DNA from: JBGOUJ01 sp041477005
GTDB taxonomy: Bacteria > Acidobacteriota > Terriglobia > Bryobacterales > JACQDG01
Length of the DNA stretch: 5,679 bases
Direction: 5' to 3'
Assembly (NCBI GenBank): GCA_041477005.1
Contig: JBGOUJ010000517.1
Location: 1 to 5,679, forward strand
The position numbers were made by a program, and so were the translations under genes. Within the stretch, counting starts at the first letter, position 1. Every line of letters begins with the position of its first letter. Under the pieces are notes generated by a model. The model saw only the letters and a list, made by a program, of their open reading frames with translations. It did not search any database and had not been told where the DNA came from. Below, piece by piece: positions 1 to 5,465 of the stretch.

Positions 1-113
1 ACGACGATGATCTCGTTCAGGCGGTCGATGACGTCGTTTCGCGTGAGGACCAGAACCGGCCGGCGCTTGTCGGGAAGCCGAAAGGTGTACCATCGGATCT
101 CGCCACGCTTCAC
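1..113 (-). CDS. MazF/PemK-family toxin, N-terminal part (cut by window edge)
   Basis: This is the first 37 residues of a type II toxin, probably a MazF/PemK-fold endoribonuclease that cleaves mRNA when its antitoxin is lost. The visible protein starts with residues reading (M)KRGEIRWYTF and continues through a DKRRPVLVLTRN stretch to a LNEIIV strand, which is the typical first beta-hairpin and arginine-rich core of the family. The gene continues past position 1, so the rest of the fold cannot be checked. The GTG start is chosen because it gives the canonical MKRGEI N-terminus, overlaps the antitoxin stop as GTGA, and sits 7 bases after a GGAGG ribosome site. The ATG at 120-118 is in another frame and gives no toxin-like protein. 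The toxin is therefore probably translationally coupled to the upstream antitoxin. The family call is strong; the exact RNA target is unknown. Confidence 0.88.
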   Translation of the reverse strand, partial: MKRGEIRWYTFRLPDKRRPVLVLTRNDVIDRLNEIIV

Positions 114-316
114 CCCACATCCTCCCAGCCCTCTGCGTCCCAGGCAAGCGGCTCCTCGTCCGTCGAAAACTCGTCGGGAGCGGGTGGCACCGACCGATAA
201 ACGGGCGCGTCAGCGCCCGGCGGCGAGGTAATCAACCGCAGCAGACGAACACGTTCCAGCGGCGTCAGGGACGCGACTAGCGGAAGAATATCGTCGGCCG
301 TCAGAGGCTTGGGCAT
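110..316 (-). CDS. MazF-partner antitoxin, small acidic protein
   Basis: This 68-residue protein begins MPKPLTADDILPLVASL. It has a predicted N-terminal helical segment (about residues 6-30, rich in Leu and Arg, containing LTPLERVRLLRLI) and a flexible Pro-rich middle. Its C-terminal tail is very acidic and aromatic (about residues 49-68, with DEEPLAWDAEGWEDV). Such a tail is what MazF-type toxins bind, so the inferred role is to neutralise the downstream toxin and probably repress the operon. I recognise the arrangement rather than a named antitoxin family. The ORF could extend upstream to an ATG at 346 or 325. The ATG at 316 is preferred because a TAGAAT -10 element lies 7 bases before it, suggesting a leaderless mRNA, and because the extra N-terminal residues look unlike protein. 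The ATG at 325 overlaps that hexamer. The stop codon overlaps the toxin GTG. Confidence 0.78.
   Translation of the reverse strand: MPKPLTADDILPLVASLTPLERVRLLRLITSPPGADAPVYRSVPPAPDEFSTDEEPLAWDAEGWEDVG
121..125 (-). promoter_or_regulatory. Ribosome binding site of the toxin gene
   Basis: On the minus strand GGAGG lies 7 bases before the GTG start at 113, a textbook Shine-Dalgarno spacing. The same bases encode Trp-Glu-Asp near the end of the antitoxin. It is the clearest ribosome site in the window, and it serves an internal cistron, whereas the first cistrons appear leaderless. Confidence 0.6.
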
Positions 317-323
317 CGTTCGC

Positions 324-329
324 ATTCTA
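324..329 (-). promoter_or_regulatory. Probable -10 element of the antitoxin-toxin operon (leaderless)
   Basis: Minus-strand hexamer TAGAAT (5 of 6 matches to TATAAT) is preceded by TGG, an extended -10 signature. It ends 7 bases before the ATG at 316, so transcription would begin at or within a base of the start codon. No good -35 box is seen at 16-18 bases upstream. Confidence 0.45.
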
Positions 330-403
330 CCAGGACCCCAAGTCACCGGGCCAGCGGGCCTCCACCTTCCTCAAGTGCCGGCGCGACACCGACGTGTGGG
401 GCC

Positions 404-426
404 GCCTAACACCTCATTAAGCTGAC
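404..426 (+). other. Sequence resembling the 5' half of an integron attC site
   Basis: The stretch begins GCCTAACA and ends AAGCTGAC. It fits the RYYYAAC outer core followed by the inner-arm pattern found at the 5' end of many attC recombination sites (typical form GCCTAACAnnTCGTTCAAGCCGAC, which this matches with four substitutions and a one-base deletion). The matching 3' half (an inverted copy ending in GTTRRRY) was looked for up to about 560 and was not found. It is therefore at best a broken or half site, and chance resemblance is quite possible. Confidence 0.18.
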
Positions 427-527
427 CTGCCATCCACACGGACAGCCGCACTGATTTCAGCGCAGCCCCCGACAACGGACGAATTCTGCGGGCCGGTGGC
501 GCAGATGCCGGCAGACCCTAAGAACGG

Positions 528-857
528 TTGGTGTCCACACGCGGGGGGAAAGCTCCAGGAGGGCAAAACGGGCTATACTTGAAGCATGGCACGGGTAGGC
601 AAGAAGATCACCGTAAGGGAAACCGAGCGCGAAGAAAGCGCAGCGCTGCCCGCACGAACCCACCCCCGCACGCGGCGGCAGACCGAGGCACACTCCGCCA
701 CGTCGGTGAACGCAAACTCATTGAGCCTCCCGTCTACATCACCGAGGATGAAGCCGACATCATCGTCAGTCTGCGACGGTTGAAGGAAAGGCCACGCTAT
801 ACCCTCGAAGAGGTCCTGCGGGAGAATGGGTACCACTTGGAGCGTTCGAGCCTGTAA
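528..857 (+). CDS. Antitoxin-like protein, conserved C-terminus, start disturbed
   Basis: The open frame starts at TTG 528 (or GTG 531) and gives 109 residues. Only the last part, about residues 61-109 (from base 708), looks like a real protein: an IEPPVYITEDEADIIVSLRR segment, then YTLEEVLRENGY and a short tail. This charged two-helix arrangement resembles the toxin-binding half of small type II antitoxins, but I cannot name a family. Residues 1-60 are Arg/Pro-rich and of low protein character. A promoter-like TATACT leads to ATG 586, whose frame reads MARVGKKITVRE, plausible as an antitoxin N-terminus, but that frame ends at 783 without reaching the conserved part. The simplest reading is a gene running 586-857 with a frameshift between about 625 and 708. 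Alternatives are an unidentified downstream non-ATG start or a sequencing error. It converges on the kinase gene with only 38 bases between the stops. Confidence 0.45.
   Translation: MVSTRGGKAPGGQNGLYLKHGTGRQEDHRKGNRARRKRSAARTNPPPHAAADRGTLRHVGERKLIEPPVYITEDEADIIVSLRRLKERPRYTLEEVLRENGYHLERSSL
574..579 (+). promoter_or_regulatory. Probable -10 element, leaderless geometry to ATG at 586
   Basis: TATACT matches TATAAT at 5 of 6 positions and ends exactly 6 bases before the ATG at 586, the spacing expected when that A is the transcription start. No convincing -35 hexamer is visible. The downstream ATG opens a frame that differs from the conserved antitoxin-like C-terminus. Confidence 0.4.
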
Positions 858-866
858 CCGCCCACC

Positions 867-920
867 ATGACGGTAAAGATCTCGGCCCGTCCTCGCTACC
901 GCAGGCCCTCCACCAGGTAG
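867..920 (+). pseudogene. Possible stub of a toxin gene start
   Basis: Nine bases after the antitoxin-like stop, an ATG opens a 17-codon frame beginning MTVKISARPR. A toxin gene is expected directly after an antitoxin, and this opening is compatible with RelE/ParE-like toxins. The frame runs into the antisense of the kinase 3' end (kinase stop at 898-896) and stops at 920. If real, it is the remnant left when the toxin was replaced at a breakpoint near 893-898. The similarity is only about ten residues, so this is speculative. Confidence 0.15.
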
Positions 921-3448
921 AGGTCCGAGAGGATGCGGCGATAGGTGTAGGCGTACGACTTCCCGTCGGGAGTCACCAGAACGGGATAGACGTAGTAGAT
1001 GCCGGCCGAGTCCGGAGGCGCCAATTCCTTCCAGAGTTCCCGACGCCCGTTAGAGAGAAACAACAGGTAGATTCGGGCAGGGAGCTCGGCGCGTTGGGTC
1101 AGAAAAAGGGCGCGGCCATCGGCGCTCCACTGCAGCAAGACGTCCCCGGGCAGCAGTCCGGGAATCGGGCGCGGATCGCCTCCTTCCACGGGGTAGAGGG
1201 CGGTCTTGGGGGCAGGACCGGCGGCGACAAGCTTGCCGTCGGGGGAGATCAGCAGCCCGGAAATCCCTTCCGGCGTGATCGGGCGCACCGCGTTCGGTTC
1301 TTCCAGCAGGTAGTTGCGGAGGCGATGGCGCTCGCCCGGCGGATTGCCCAGCAGCAGCATGTGCCTGCCGTCGGGAAACCATCGGCCGCTCCGATACTCG
1401 ACCCCCTCATGCCGGATCGGTTTAGGTTCTCCCGGGCCGGTGGGCAGCAGGAAGATCTGCTCGGGTGTAGTGAGCTGCCGGCAAAGCGCCCAGCGCTGGT
1501 CGGGAGAAAGGGCCAGCGCCACACCTTCGCCGAGCCGGACGGCGGGCGAGCCATCGGTCTGGCGCAAGTACACAGCGTAACCCGGCGCCGACCCCTCCCC
1601 TCCCTCGTGGAACAGCAGCGCCTTGCCGTCCGCGGAGAGGTCGCCGGCGAGCGAGCGATCGAACCAGGACAAGTCGCGCTCGCGCGGCTGGTCGGGAGCC
1701 AGGCTCAGAATGCCGCGCCGCACCTGGTCGTGCGTCATCAGCACCCGGCCATCGGGCGAAATGTCCTGCAGCGTGAGCATCCCTGCTTCGCGCGTCACCA
1801 GGCGCTCTTGGCCGCTGAGGGTCACGGCGTAGAGAGCGCGCCCGATGGCTTGCCGGAACGCCGTGAACCAGATCTCTTCTCCATTTCGGTTCCAGGCCAG
1901 TCCTAGCGCGGTCACCCATCCGCCGGAAAGCGTCCTCCTTTTGCCGGCGAGGTCCACGACCGCCACCGCGCCGGCGTCGTCGCCCGGCACGGGATGGTCC
2001 AGGAATGCGATTTGGTCTCCACGGGGGGAAACACGGATGTGGCTGAGGTACCCCGTGGTTTCGTACAGGACTTTCCCCGGGGGAAGCTCCAGCCGGTAAC
2101 GCCCATCGACCACGCGCACCACGGCCAGGCTCGCTCCATCCGGTGTCCAGTCGGCCTCCTGAACATTCTCGAGCATCTCGCGGGGAGCGTCTCCGGTGAG
2201 GTGGACGCGAGCCAGAGTGCCCCTGTTTTCAAAGCCGCCGAGAAAGCGGCGGCGAAGCGAGAGCGCCAACTCGCCGGCGGAGGAAATGGAAAGGAGATCG
2301 GCGTCGAGGCGCCCCAGGGGCAGCGATTCCGGGTGTCCCGGTCGCGTCAGGTATACCTGTGGAGGCCGGCCGTCCCAGGCCGCGCCGTAAAGCACAGTCT
2401 GGCCGTCGGGAGCAAAGCGGGCCGACCAGATCATGCCGTGGCGGAAGGTGAGACGGCGAAACGATGTGCCCGCGGAAGGAGCTTTAGCGGCGCGGTGGCC
2501 GGCGAAAAAGCCGATGGCCGCCGCGGCGAGCACGGCGAAAGCGGCGAGAGCGTGGAAGCGCCGAGCGGGCCGCGCGACTGCGGAGGCCGGCGCCGGGGTG
2601 AGGGGCCCGGAGACTCCGGCGAGCGCCTCCAGGTCGAAGGCCAGGTCGTGAGCAGATTGGAAACGCTGTTCCGGGTTCTTCTCCAGGCAGTGCCGCACGA
2701 TACGCGCCAGCGGGGCCTGTTCGATCTCCGGCGGATCGTCTTTGAGGATGGCATGCATGGTCTCGACGGCCGTTTCACACCGGAACGCCCGCCGGCCCGT
2801 GAGCATTTCGTAGAGGATGGCGCCGAACACGAAGAGGTCGGAGCGGTGATCGGCCGGCAGGCCCCGCAGTTGCTCGGGAGAAGTGTAGCCGACCGTTCCC
2901 ATCACCGTATTTGGATCGGTGTCGGTCTCCGCGGCGGCTTTCGCTGCCGCATCCTCGACCGTCTCCGGCTGCGTGAGCTTGGCCAAGCCGAAGTCGAGGA
3001 TCTTGGCCCGCCCATCGTTGGTTACGAACAGATTCTCCGGCTTCAAATCGCGGTGAACGATCCCTTTGTGATGGGCCGCGGCCAGCCCGCGCGCCGTCTG
3101 CAAGGCAAAGTCGAGCGCCTTGCGCTGGGGAAGCGCCGCCCCGCCCATGCGCTGGCGCAGGGTTTCGCCTTCCAGCAGCTCCGAGACTACGTAGGGCGAG
3201 CCTTCATGAGTGCCGACGTCGTAGATGGTCAGGATGTTGGGATGATTCAGGGCGCTGGCGGCACGGGCCTCCTGCTCGAAACGCCGGAGCCGGCCCGCAT
3301 CGTTGGCGAAGGCTGCGGGAAGAACCTTGATCGCCACCTCGCGGCTAAGCCTGGTATCTTTCGCGCGATATACCTCCCCCATACCGCCCGCCCCGAGAGG
3401 GGCGAGCACCTCATAAGGCCCGAGGCGCGTGCCGGGGAGCAACCGCAT
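896..3448 (-). CDS. Membrane Ser/Thr protein kinase with periplasmic TolB/WD40-like propeller
   Basis: This 850-residue Hanks-type (PknB-like) kinase should phosphorylate Ser/Thr on cytoplasmic partners in response to something sensed outside. The kinase domain spans about residues 11-277: glycine loop LGAGGMGEV (18-26), ATP-binding Lys41, helix-C Glu60, catalytic HRDLKPEN (132-139, Asp134), DFG (152-154), the SPE motif (190-192), Asp204 in RSDLFVFG and Arg262. All key catalytic residues are present, so it should be active. An Ala/Asp/Thr-rich insert lies in the activation loop (about 160-182), and GYTSPEQ replaces the commoner GYMSPEQ. A single hydrophobic helix (about 298-316) follows. Residues about 330-850 carry roughly twelve blade motifs of the S-P-D-G-K type, 39-51 residues apart in most cases, fitting two TolB-like propellers. 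The ATG is supported by a TATGTT element 6 bases upstream and by the usual family start (PGTRLGPYEVL). The ligand and substrates are unknown. This architecture is common in Acidobacteriota. Confidence 0.95.
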   Translation of the reverse strand: MRLLPGTRLGPYEVLAPLGAGGMGEVYRAKDTRLSREVAIKVLPAAFANDAGRLRRFEQEARAASALNHPNILTIYDVGTHEGSPYVVSELLEGETLRQRMGGAALPQRKALDFALQTARGLAAAHHKGIVHRDLKPENLFVTNDGRAKILDFGLAKLTQPETVEDAAAKAAAETDTDPNTVMGTVGYTSPEQLRGLPADHRSDLFVFGAILYEMLTGRRAFRCETAVETMHAILKDDPPEIEQAPLARIVRHCLEKNPEQRFQSAHDLAFDLEALAGVSGPLTPAPASAVARPARRFHALAAFAVLAAAAIGFFAGHRAAKAPSAGTSFRRLTFRHGMIWSARFAPDGQTVLYGAAWDGRPPQVYLTRPGHPESLPLGRLDADLLSISSAGELALSLRRRFLGGFENRGTLARVHLTGDAPREMLENVQEADWTPDGASLAVVRVVDGRYRLELPPGKVLYETTGYLSHIRVSPRGDQIAFLDHPVPGDDAGAVAVVDLAGKRRTLSGGWVTALGLAWNRNGEEIWFTAFRQAIGRALYAVTLSGQERLVTREAGMLTLQDISPDGRVLMTHDQVRRGILSLAPDQPRERDLSWFDRSLAGDLSADGKALLFHEGGEGSAPGYAVYLRQTDGSPAVRLGEGVALALSPDQRWALCRQLTTPEQIFLLPTGPGEPKPIRHEGVEYRSGRWFPDGRHMLLLGNPPGERHRLRNYLLEEPNAVRPITPEGISGLLISPDGKLVAAGPAPKTALYPVEGGDPRPIPGLLPGDVLLQWSADGRALFLTQRAELPARIYLLFLSNGRRELWKELAPPDSAGIYYVYPVLVTPDGKSYAYTYRRILSDLYLVEGLR

Positions 3449-3454
3449 CGCTAG

Positions 3455-3460
3455 AACATA
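3455..3460 (-). promoter_or_regulatory. Probable extended -10 element of the kinase gene (leaderless)
   Basis: On the minus strand TATGTT is preceded by TGT (extended -10) and ends 6 bases before the kinase ATG at 3448. No Shine-Dalgarno sequence lies in the 6 intervening bases. No strong -35 is seen. The kinase would then be transcribed independently of the cytochrome gene upstream. Confidence 0.45.
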
Positions 3461-3710
3461 ACAGAAATCGAGCGTGCGGAATCCGGCGCGTTTCGCCTGC
3501 CTGGCCGCGCCACGGTTGTAGGCGCCGCATACCGCACCGCTTGACTCGGGCGAGCAGTCCGCAGCGCGCCCGGCACGCGCTTCGATAACACTGGTTGTCC
3601 AGGAACGGCCGGAAGCCAGCCGCGCACCGGCTCCACTTCTCGCCGGTCAGGATGGGGACGCGCGTGGGAGCGCTGGAGCGCCATCCAGCCTTCGGGGAAC
3701 CCTTTGCCTC

Positions 3711-3731
3711 CGCGAGCGCTGTACGCTCGCG
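3711..3731. repeat. Perfect 8-bp inverted repeat with 5-base loop
   Basis: CGCGAGCG (3711-3718) and CGCTCGCG (3724-3731) pair perfectly around CTGTA. The hairpin lies 36 bases past the cytochrome stop, so it could stabilise that mRNA 3' end or help termination. No T-tract follows on either strand, so it is not a standard intrinsic terminator. It may be part of a dispersed intergenic palindrome. Confidence 0.5.
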
Positions 3732-3767
3732 ATGGACCCGGAGGGCGCCCCGGCTTGGATCGCCGCC

Positions 3768-5183
3768 CTACAGCCCGCGCAAGAAATTGAGAACGTCCTG
3801 CTTCTGCGGCTCCGTCAGTAAGTTGAAATTATTGATCACCGCGTTCGCTTCCGAGCCGGTGCTGGCGTGAGCGGCGATCGCTTGCAGTAAGTCTTTGGTG
3901 CGCCCGTCGTGCAGGAAGAAAATCCGTTTTCCGAGGCCCCACAAGGGAGCCGAGCGAAACTCGTCCGGGCCGGCGTTGCCCTGGAGGACCTCGTCCGCCA
4001 GCCTCGAACCCATGTTGTGCACGAGCAGATCGGAAAAGAGATTGGCCGGCTTGTTGCTAAGGGCCGAGGTCGAGGAGAGGCCGGTGGTGAGCGTCGGCGT
4101 ATGGCAGAGAGCGCAGCCGACCTGGCCAAACAGAGCGCGGCCGTTGATGCTGGATGGCGTGTCAGACGCCGGCGACGGCGGCGCGAGGAACCGCATGAAG
4201 ATCGCAAACTTGACGATGTCGCTCACCGCGTCGGTGCCCAGGGCGGCGTCGAAGGTAGTGGCATCCTCCGGCACGGGGTTGAAGCTGCACTCCGGCTGGC
4301 GCTCGTTGGGGAACAGCTCGTTGGTTCTGCCCTGCTCGACGTTGTAAGCTTCACCGGCGAATAGCAGCAGCGACTTGTTCTGCGCCTTCCAGCCGAAGCG
4401 CGTGATCGTGCCGTCGTTGCCGTTGTTGTTGGTGTGACCGGAGATGCCCAGGGCCTTTTTCACCCCACCGTTGGCTTGCTGATTCGCCAGGATCGCGGCG
4501 TCGGGAATCGATTCGATCAGGCCGCCGCCGAAAACAGGAGTGGGAATCCGAAAGCTCAGGTTGGAGGTGTTGCTGAAGTCGGGCTGTGCCAGCACACAGC
4601 CGTTGGCATCGCTGCGGCCGGTGATGGTGAACAGATCGTGTACACCGCCGTCGCGGCCGCCGCCAGGCCCAGACTTGAACCGCACCTCACGCACCGGACC
4701 GTCGATGGTAAGGAACGGCGGAATGGTGTTGGCCGCGCCGTGCTTGTTGGCCACCGCGATTTGCGGATTCACCGCCGGACTCGACCCTCCGACCGCCGGC
4801 TGCGCGTGGCAGCCCCCGCAAGAGTCGAGGTTGAACCGCGGCCCAAGTCCGCGGTCGGTGTTGGGCATGGTTCCCAGAACCGAATCCTCTTGGCTGAAAT
4901 CATCCGCTCCAGCGTCAAAGTAGGCGCCTTCCCCGAGGGACAAACCGGATATTTTCCCTCCCGCGCCGGGCGGGCCACCGCGAACTCCGGGGTCACGCGC
5001 GGGGGTCCCGGATGTCGGTCCGGGAGGCCCGGGGTCAGGCGAGGGAGGCCCGGGGTCGTGCGTCGACGGACCACCCAATCCGCCACTTCCTCGCCGCCGG
5101 GGGTCACGTTCGAAATTTTGGGCGTGGAGCGTCAGCAGCAAGCCGAGCGCCACGGGAATCAGGGGGACGATTATTTTTTTCAT
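3768..5183 (-). CDS. Exported di-heme cytochrome, DUF1111 di-heme oxidoreductase family
   Basis: This 471-residue c-type cytochrome belongs to the DUF1111 (di-heme oxidoreductase, MauG/cytochrome c peroxidase-like) group and should act in the periplasm in electron transfer or peroxide-type oxidation; its substrate is unknown. The N-terminus (MKK then a hydrophobic stretch to about residue 19) is a signal peptide, with a likely cleavage after Ala21 (LHA/QN). Residues about 31-76 are a Pro/Gly-rich linker with a seven-residue repeat. Two heme-binding CxxCH motifs are seen: CGGCH (122-126) and CALCH (357-361). Family motifs in the C-terminal half include FRSAPLWGLGKR (409-420) and LHDGR (424-428), followed by an AIAAH helix. 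The start at 5183 is chosen because it begins the signal peptide; the frame extends only to a TTG at 5207. No clear ribosome site precedes it. The stop is followed by a GC hairpin. Confidence 0.92.
   Translation of the reverse strand: MKKIIVPLIPVALGLLLTLHAQNFERDPRRRGSGGLGGPSTHDPGPPSPDPGPPGPTSGTPARDPGVRGGPPGAGGKISGLSLGEGAYFDAGADDFSQEDSVLGTMPNTDRGLGPRFNLDSCGGCHAQPAVGGSSPAVNPQIAVANKHGAANTIPPFLTIDGPVREVRFKSGPGGGRDGGVHDLFTITGRSDANGCVLAQPDFSNTSNLSFRIPTPVFGGGLIESIPDAAILANQQANGGVKKALGISGHTNNNGNDGTITRFGWKAQNKSLLLFAGEAYNVEQGRTNELFPNERQPECSFNPVPEDATTFDAALGTDAVSDIVKFAIFMRFLAPPSPASDTPSSINGRALFGQVGCALCHTPTLTTGLSSTSALSNKPANLFSDLLVHNMGSRLADEVLQGNAGPDEFRSAPLWGLGKRIFFLHDGRTKDLLQAIAAHASTGSEANAVINNFNLLTEPQKQDVLNFLRGL
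5022..5057 (-). repeat. 21-bp tandem duplication in the cytochrome linker
   Basis: The 15-base string GGGAGGCCCGGGGTC occurs at 5022-5036 and again at 5043-5057, a 21-base period. It encodes a seven-residue repeat around DPGPPSP/DPGPPGP. Because the unit is a multiple of three, copy-number change would keep the frame and only alter linker length. Confidence 0.7.
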
Positions 5184-5194
5184 AGTAGTCTGCT

Positions 5195-5443
5195 TTACGG
5201 GTGCCAATAGGGGCTTGTCGATATCGTTTCGAGAACGTGAAAATCAACCAGCGGCTCCGCCACATAAGCCACAAAGATCCGCCCGGCCGGGCGCACAATG
5301 GCGGTTCGGAGCGTCAGCGGCGTCCCCTCGGACACAAGGTCACGGCGTTCGCAAGGGGACTCAGCATTGTTTCGCTGGCGCTGCAACGCTCGCTCGTCGA
5401 AGGCGGCGCCGCGCCTTCTTTCCAGGTTTGACTGCTTTGACAT
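5195..5443 (-). CDS. Unrecognised small ORF upstream of the cytochrome gene
   Basis: From the ATG at 5443 this frame encodes 82 residues (an upstream ATG at 5479 would add 12). It begins MSKQSNLERRRGAAFDERAL and has a more hydrophobic C-terminal part including AIVRPAGRIFVAYVAEPLVDF. Its stop lies 11 bases before the cytochrome ATG, the spacing of an operon partner or leader ORF. Against it: no ribosome site or -10 is seen, there are no signal, membrane or family motifs, and third-position GC looks lower than in the kinase. It may be a decayed gene or chance. I do not recognise it. Confidence 0.22.
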   Translation of the reverse strand: MSKQSNLERRRGAAFDERALQRQRNNAESPCERRDLVSEGTPLTLRTAIVRPAGRIFVAYVAEPLVDFHVLETISTSPYWHP

Positions 5444-5465
5444 CGAGTCAGGCTCGACCACGGAA

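Larger units (their letters stand above)
3449..3767 (-). other. Gene-free spacer between kinase and cytochrome genes
   Basis: This 319-base interval holds the kinase promoter element at its left end and the 3' flank of the cytochrome gene at its right end. The open frames that cross it (77 and 91 codons) lack recognisable motifs and look like chance products of high GC. It is rich in GC palindromes and short repeats: GGGCGCCC at 3743-3750, a duplicated GGAGCGC near 3667-3681, and the hairpin at 3711-3731. This resembles intergenic repeat DNA more than a gene. Confidence 0.5.

Noticed and set aside
7..231. Plus-strand 74-codon ORF at the left edge
   Set aside because: It is the antisense of the toxin-antitoxin pair, which has clear family features and coupled starts.
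1994..3454. A 486-codon plus-strand open frame antisense to the kinase
   Set aside because: It lies wholly opposite a kinase with every catalytic motif intact, has no recognisable domain, and is a common by-product of GC-rich codon usage.
3451..3684. 77-codon minus-strand ORF upstream of the kinase
   Set aside because: Arg/Pro-rich, no motifs, no ribosome site, overlaps the kinase promoter element and the palindromic spacer.
3711..3731. Intrinsic transcription terminator
   Set aside because: The stem is strong, but no run of T follows it on either strand.
5171..5183. Poly-A run just after the cytochrome ATG as a programmed slippage site
   Set aside because: The frame is intact through the run and AAA-AAA lysine codons are normal at the start of signal peptides; nothing indicates a second product.
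5179..5207. TTGGCA-N17-TATGAA on the minus strand, promoter-like, overlapping the cytochrome ATG
   Set aside because: The -10 would contain the start codon and transcription would begin inside the signal peptide, so it could not express the chosen protein; probably coincidence unless transcript ends show otherwise.
4434..5210. A 258-codon plus-strand frame antisense to the cytochrome gene
   Set aside because: The opposite strand encodes a signal peptide, two CxxCH motifs and family motifs; the antisense translation is Arg/Gly-rich without motifs.
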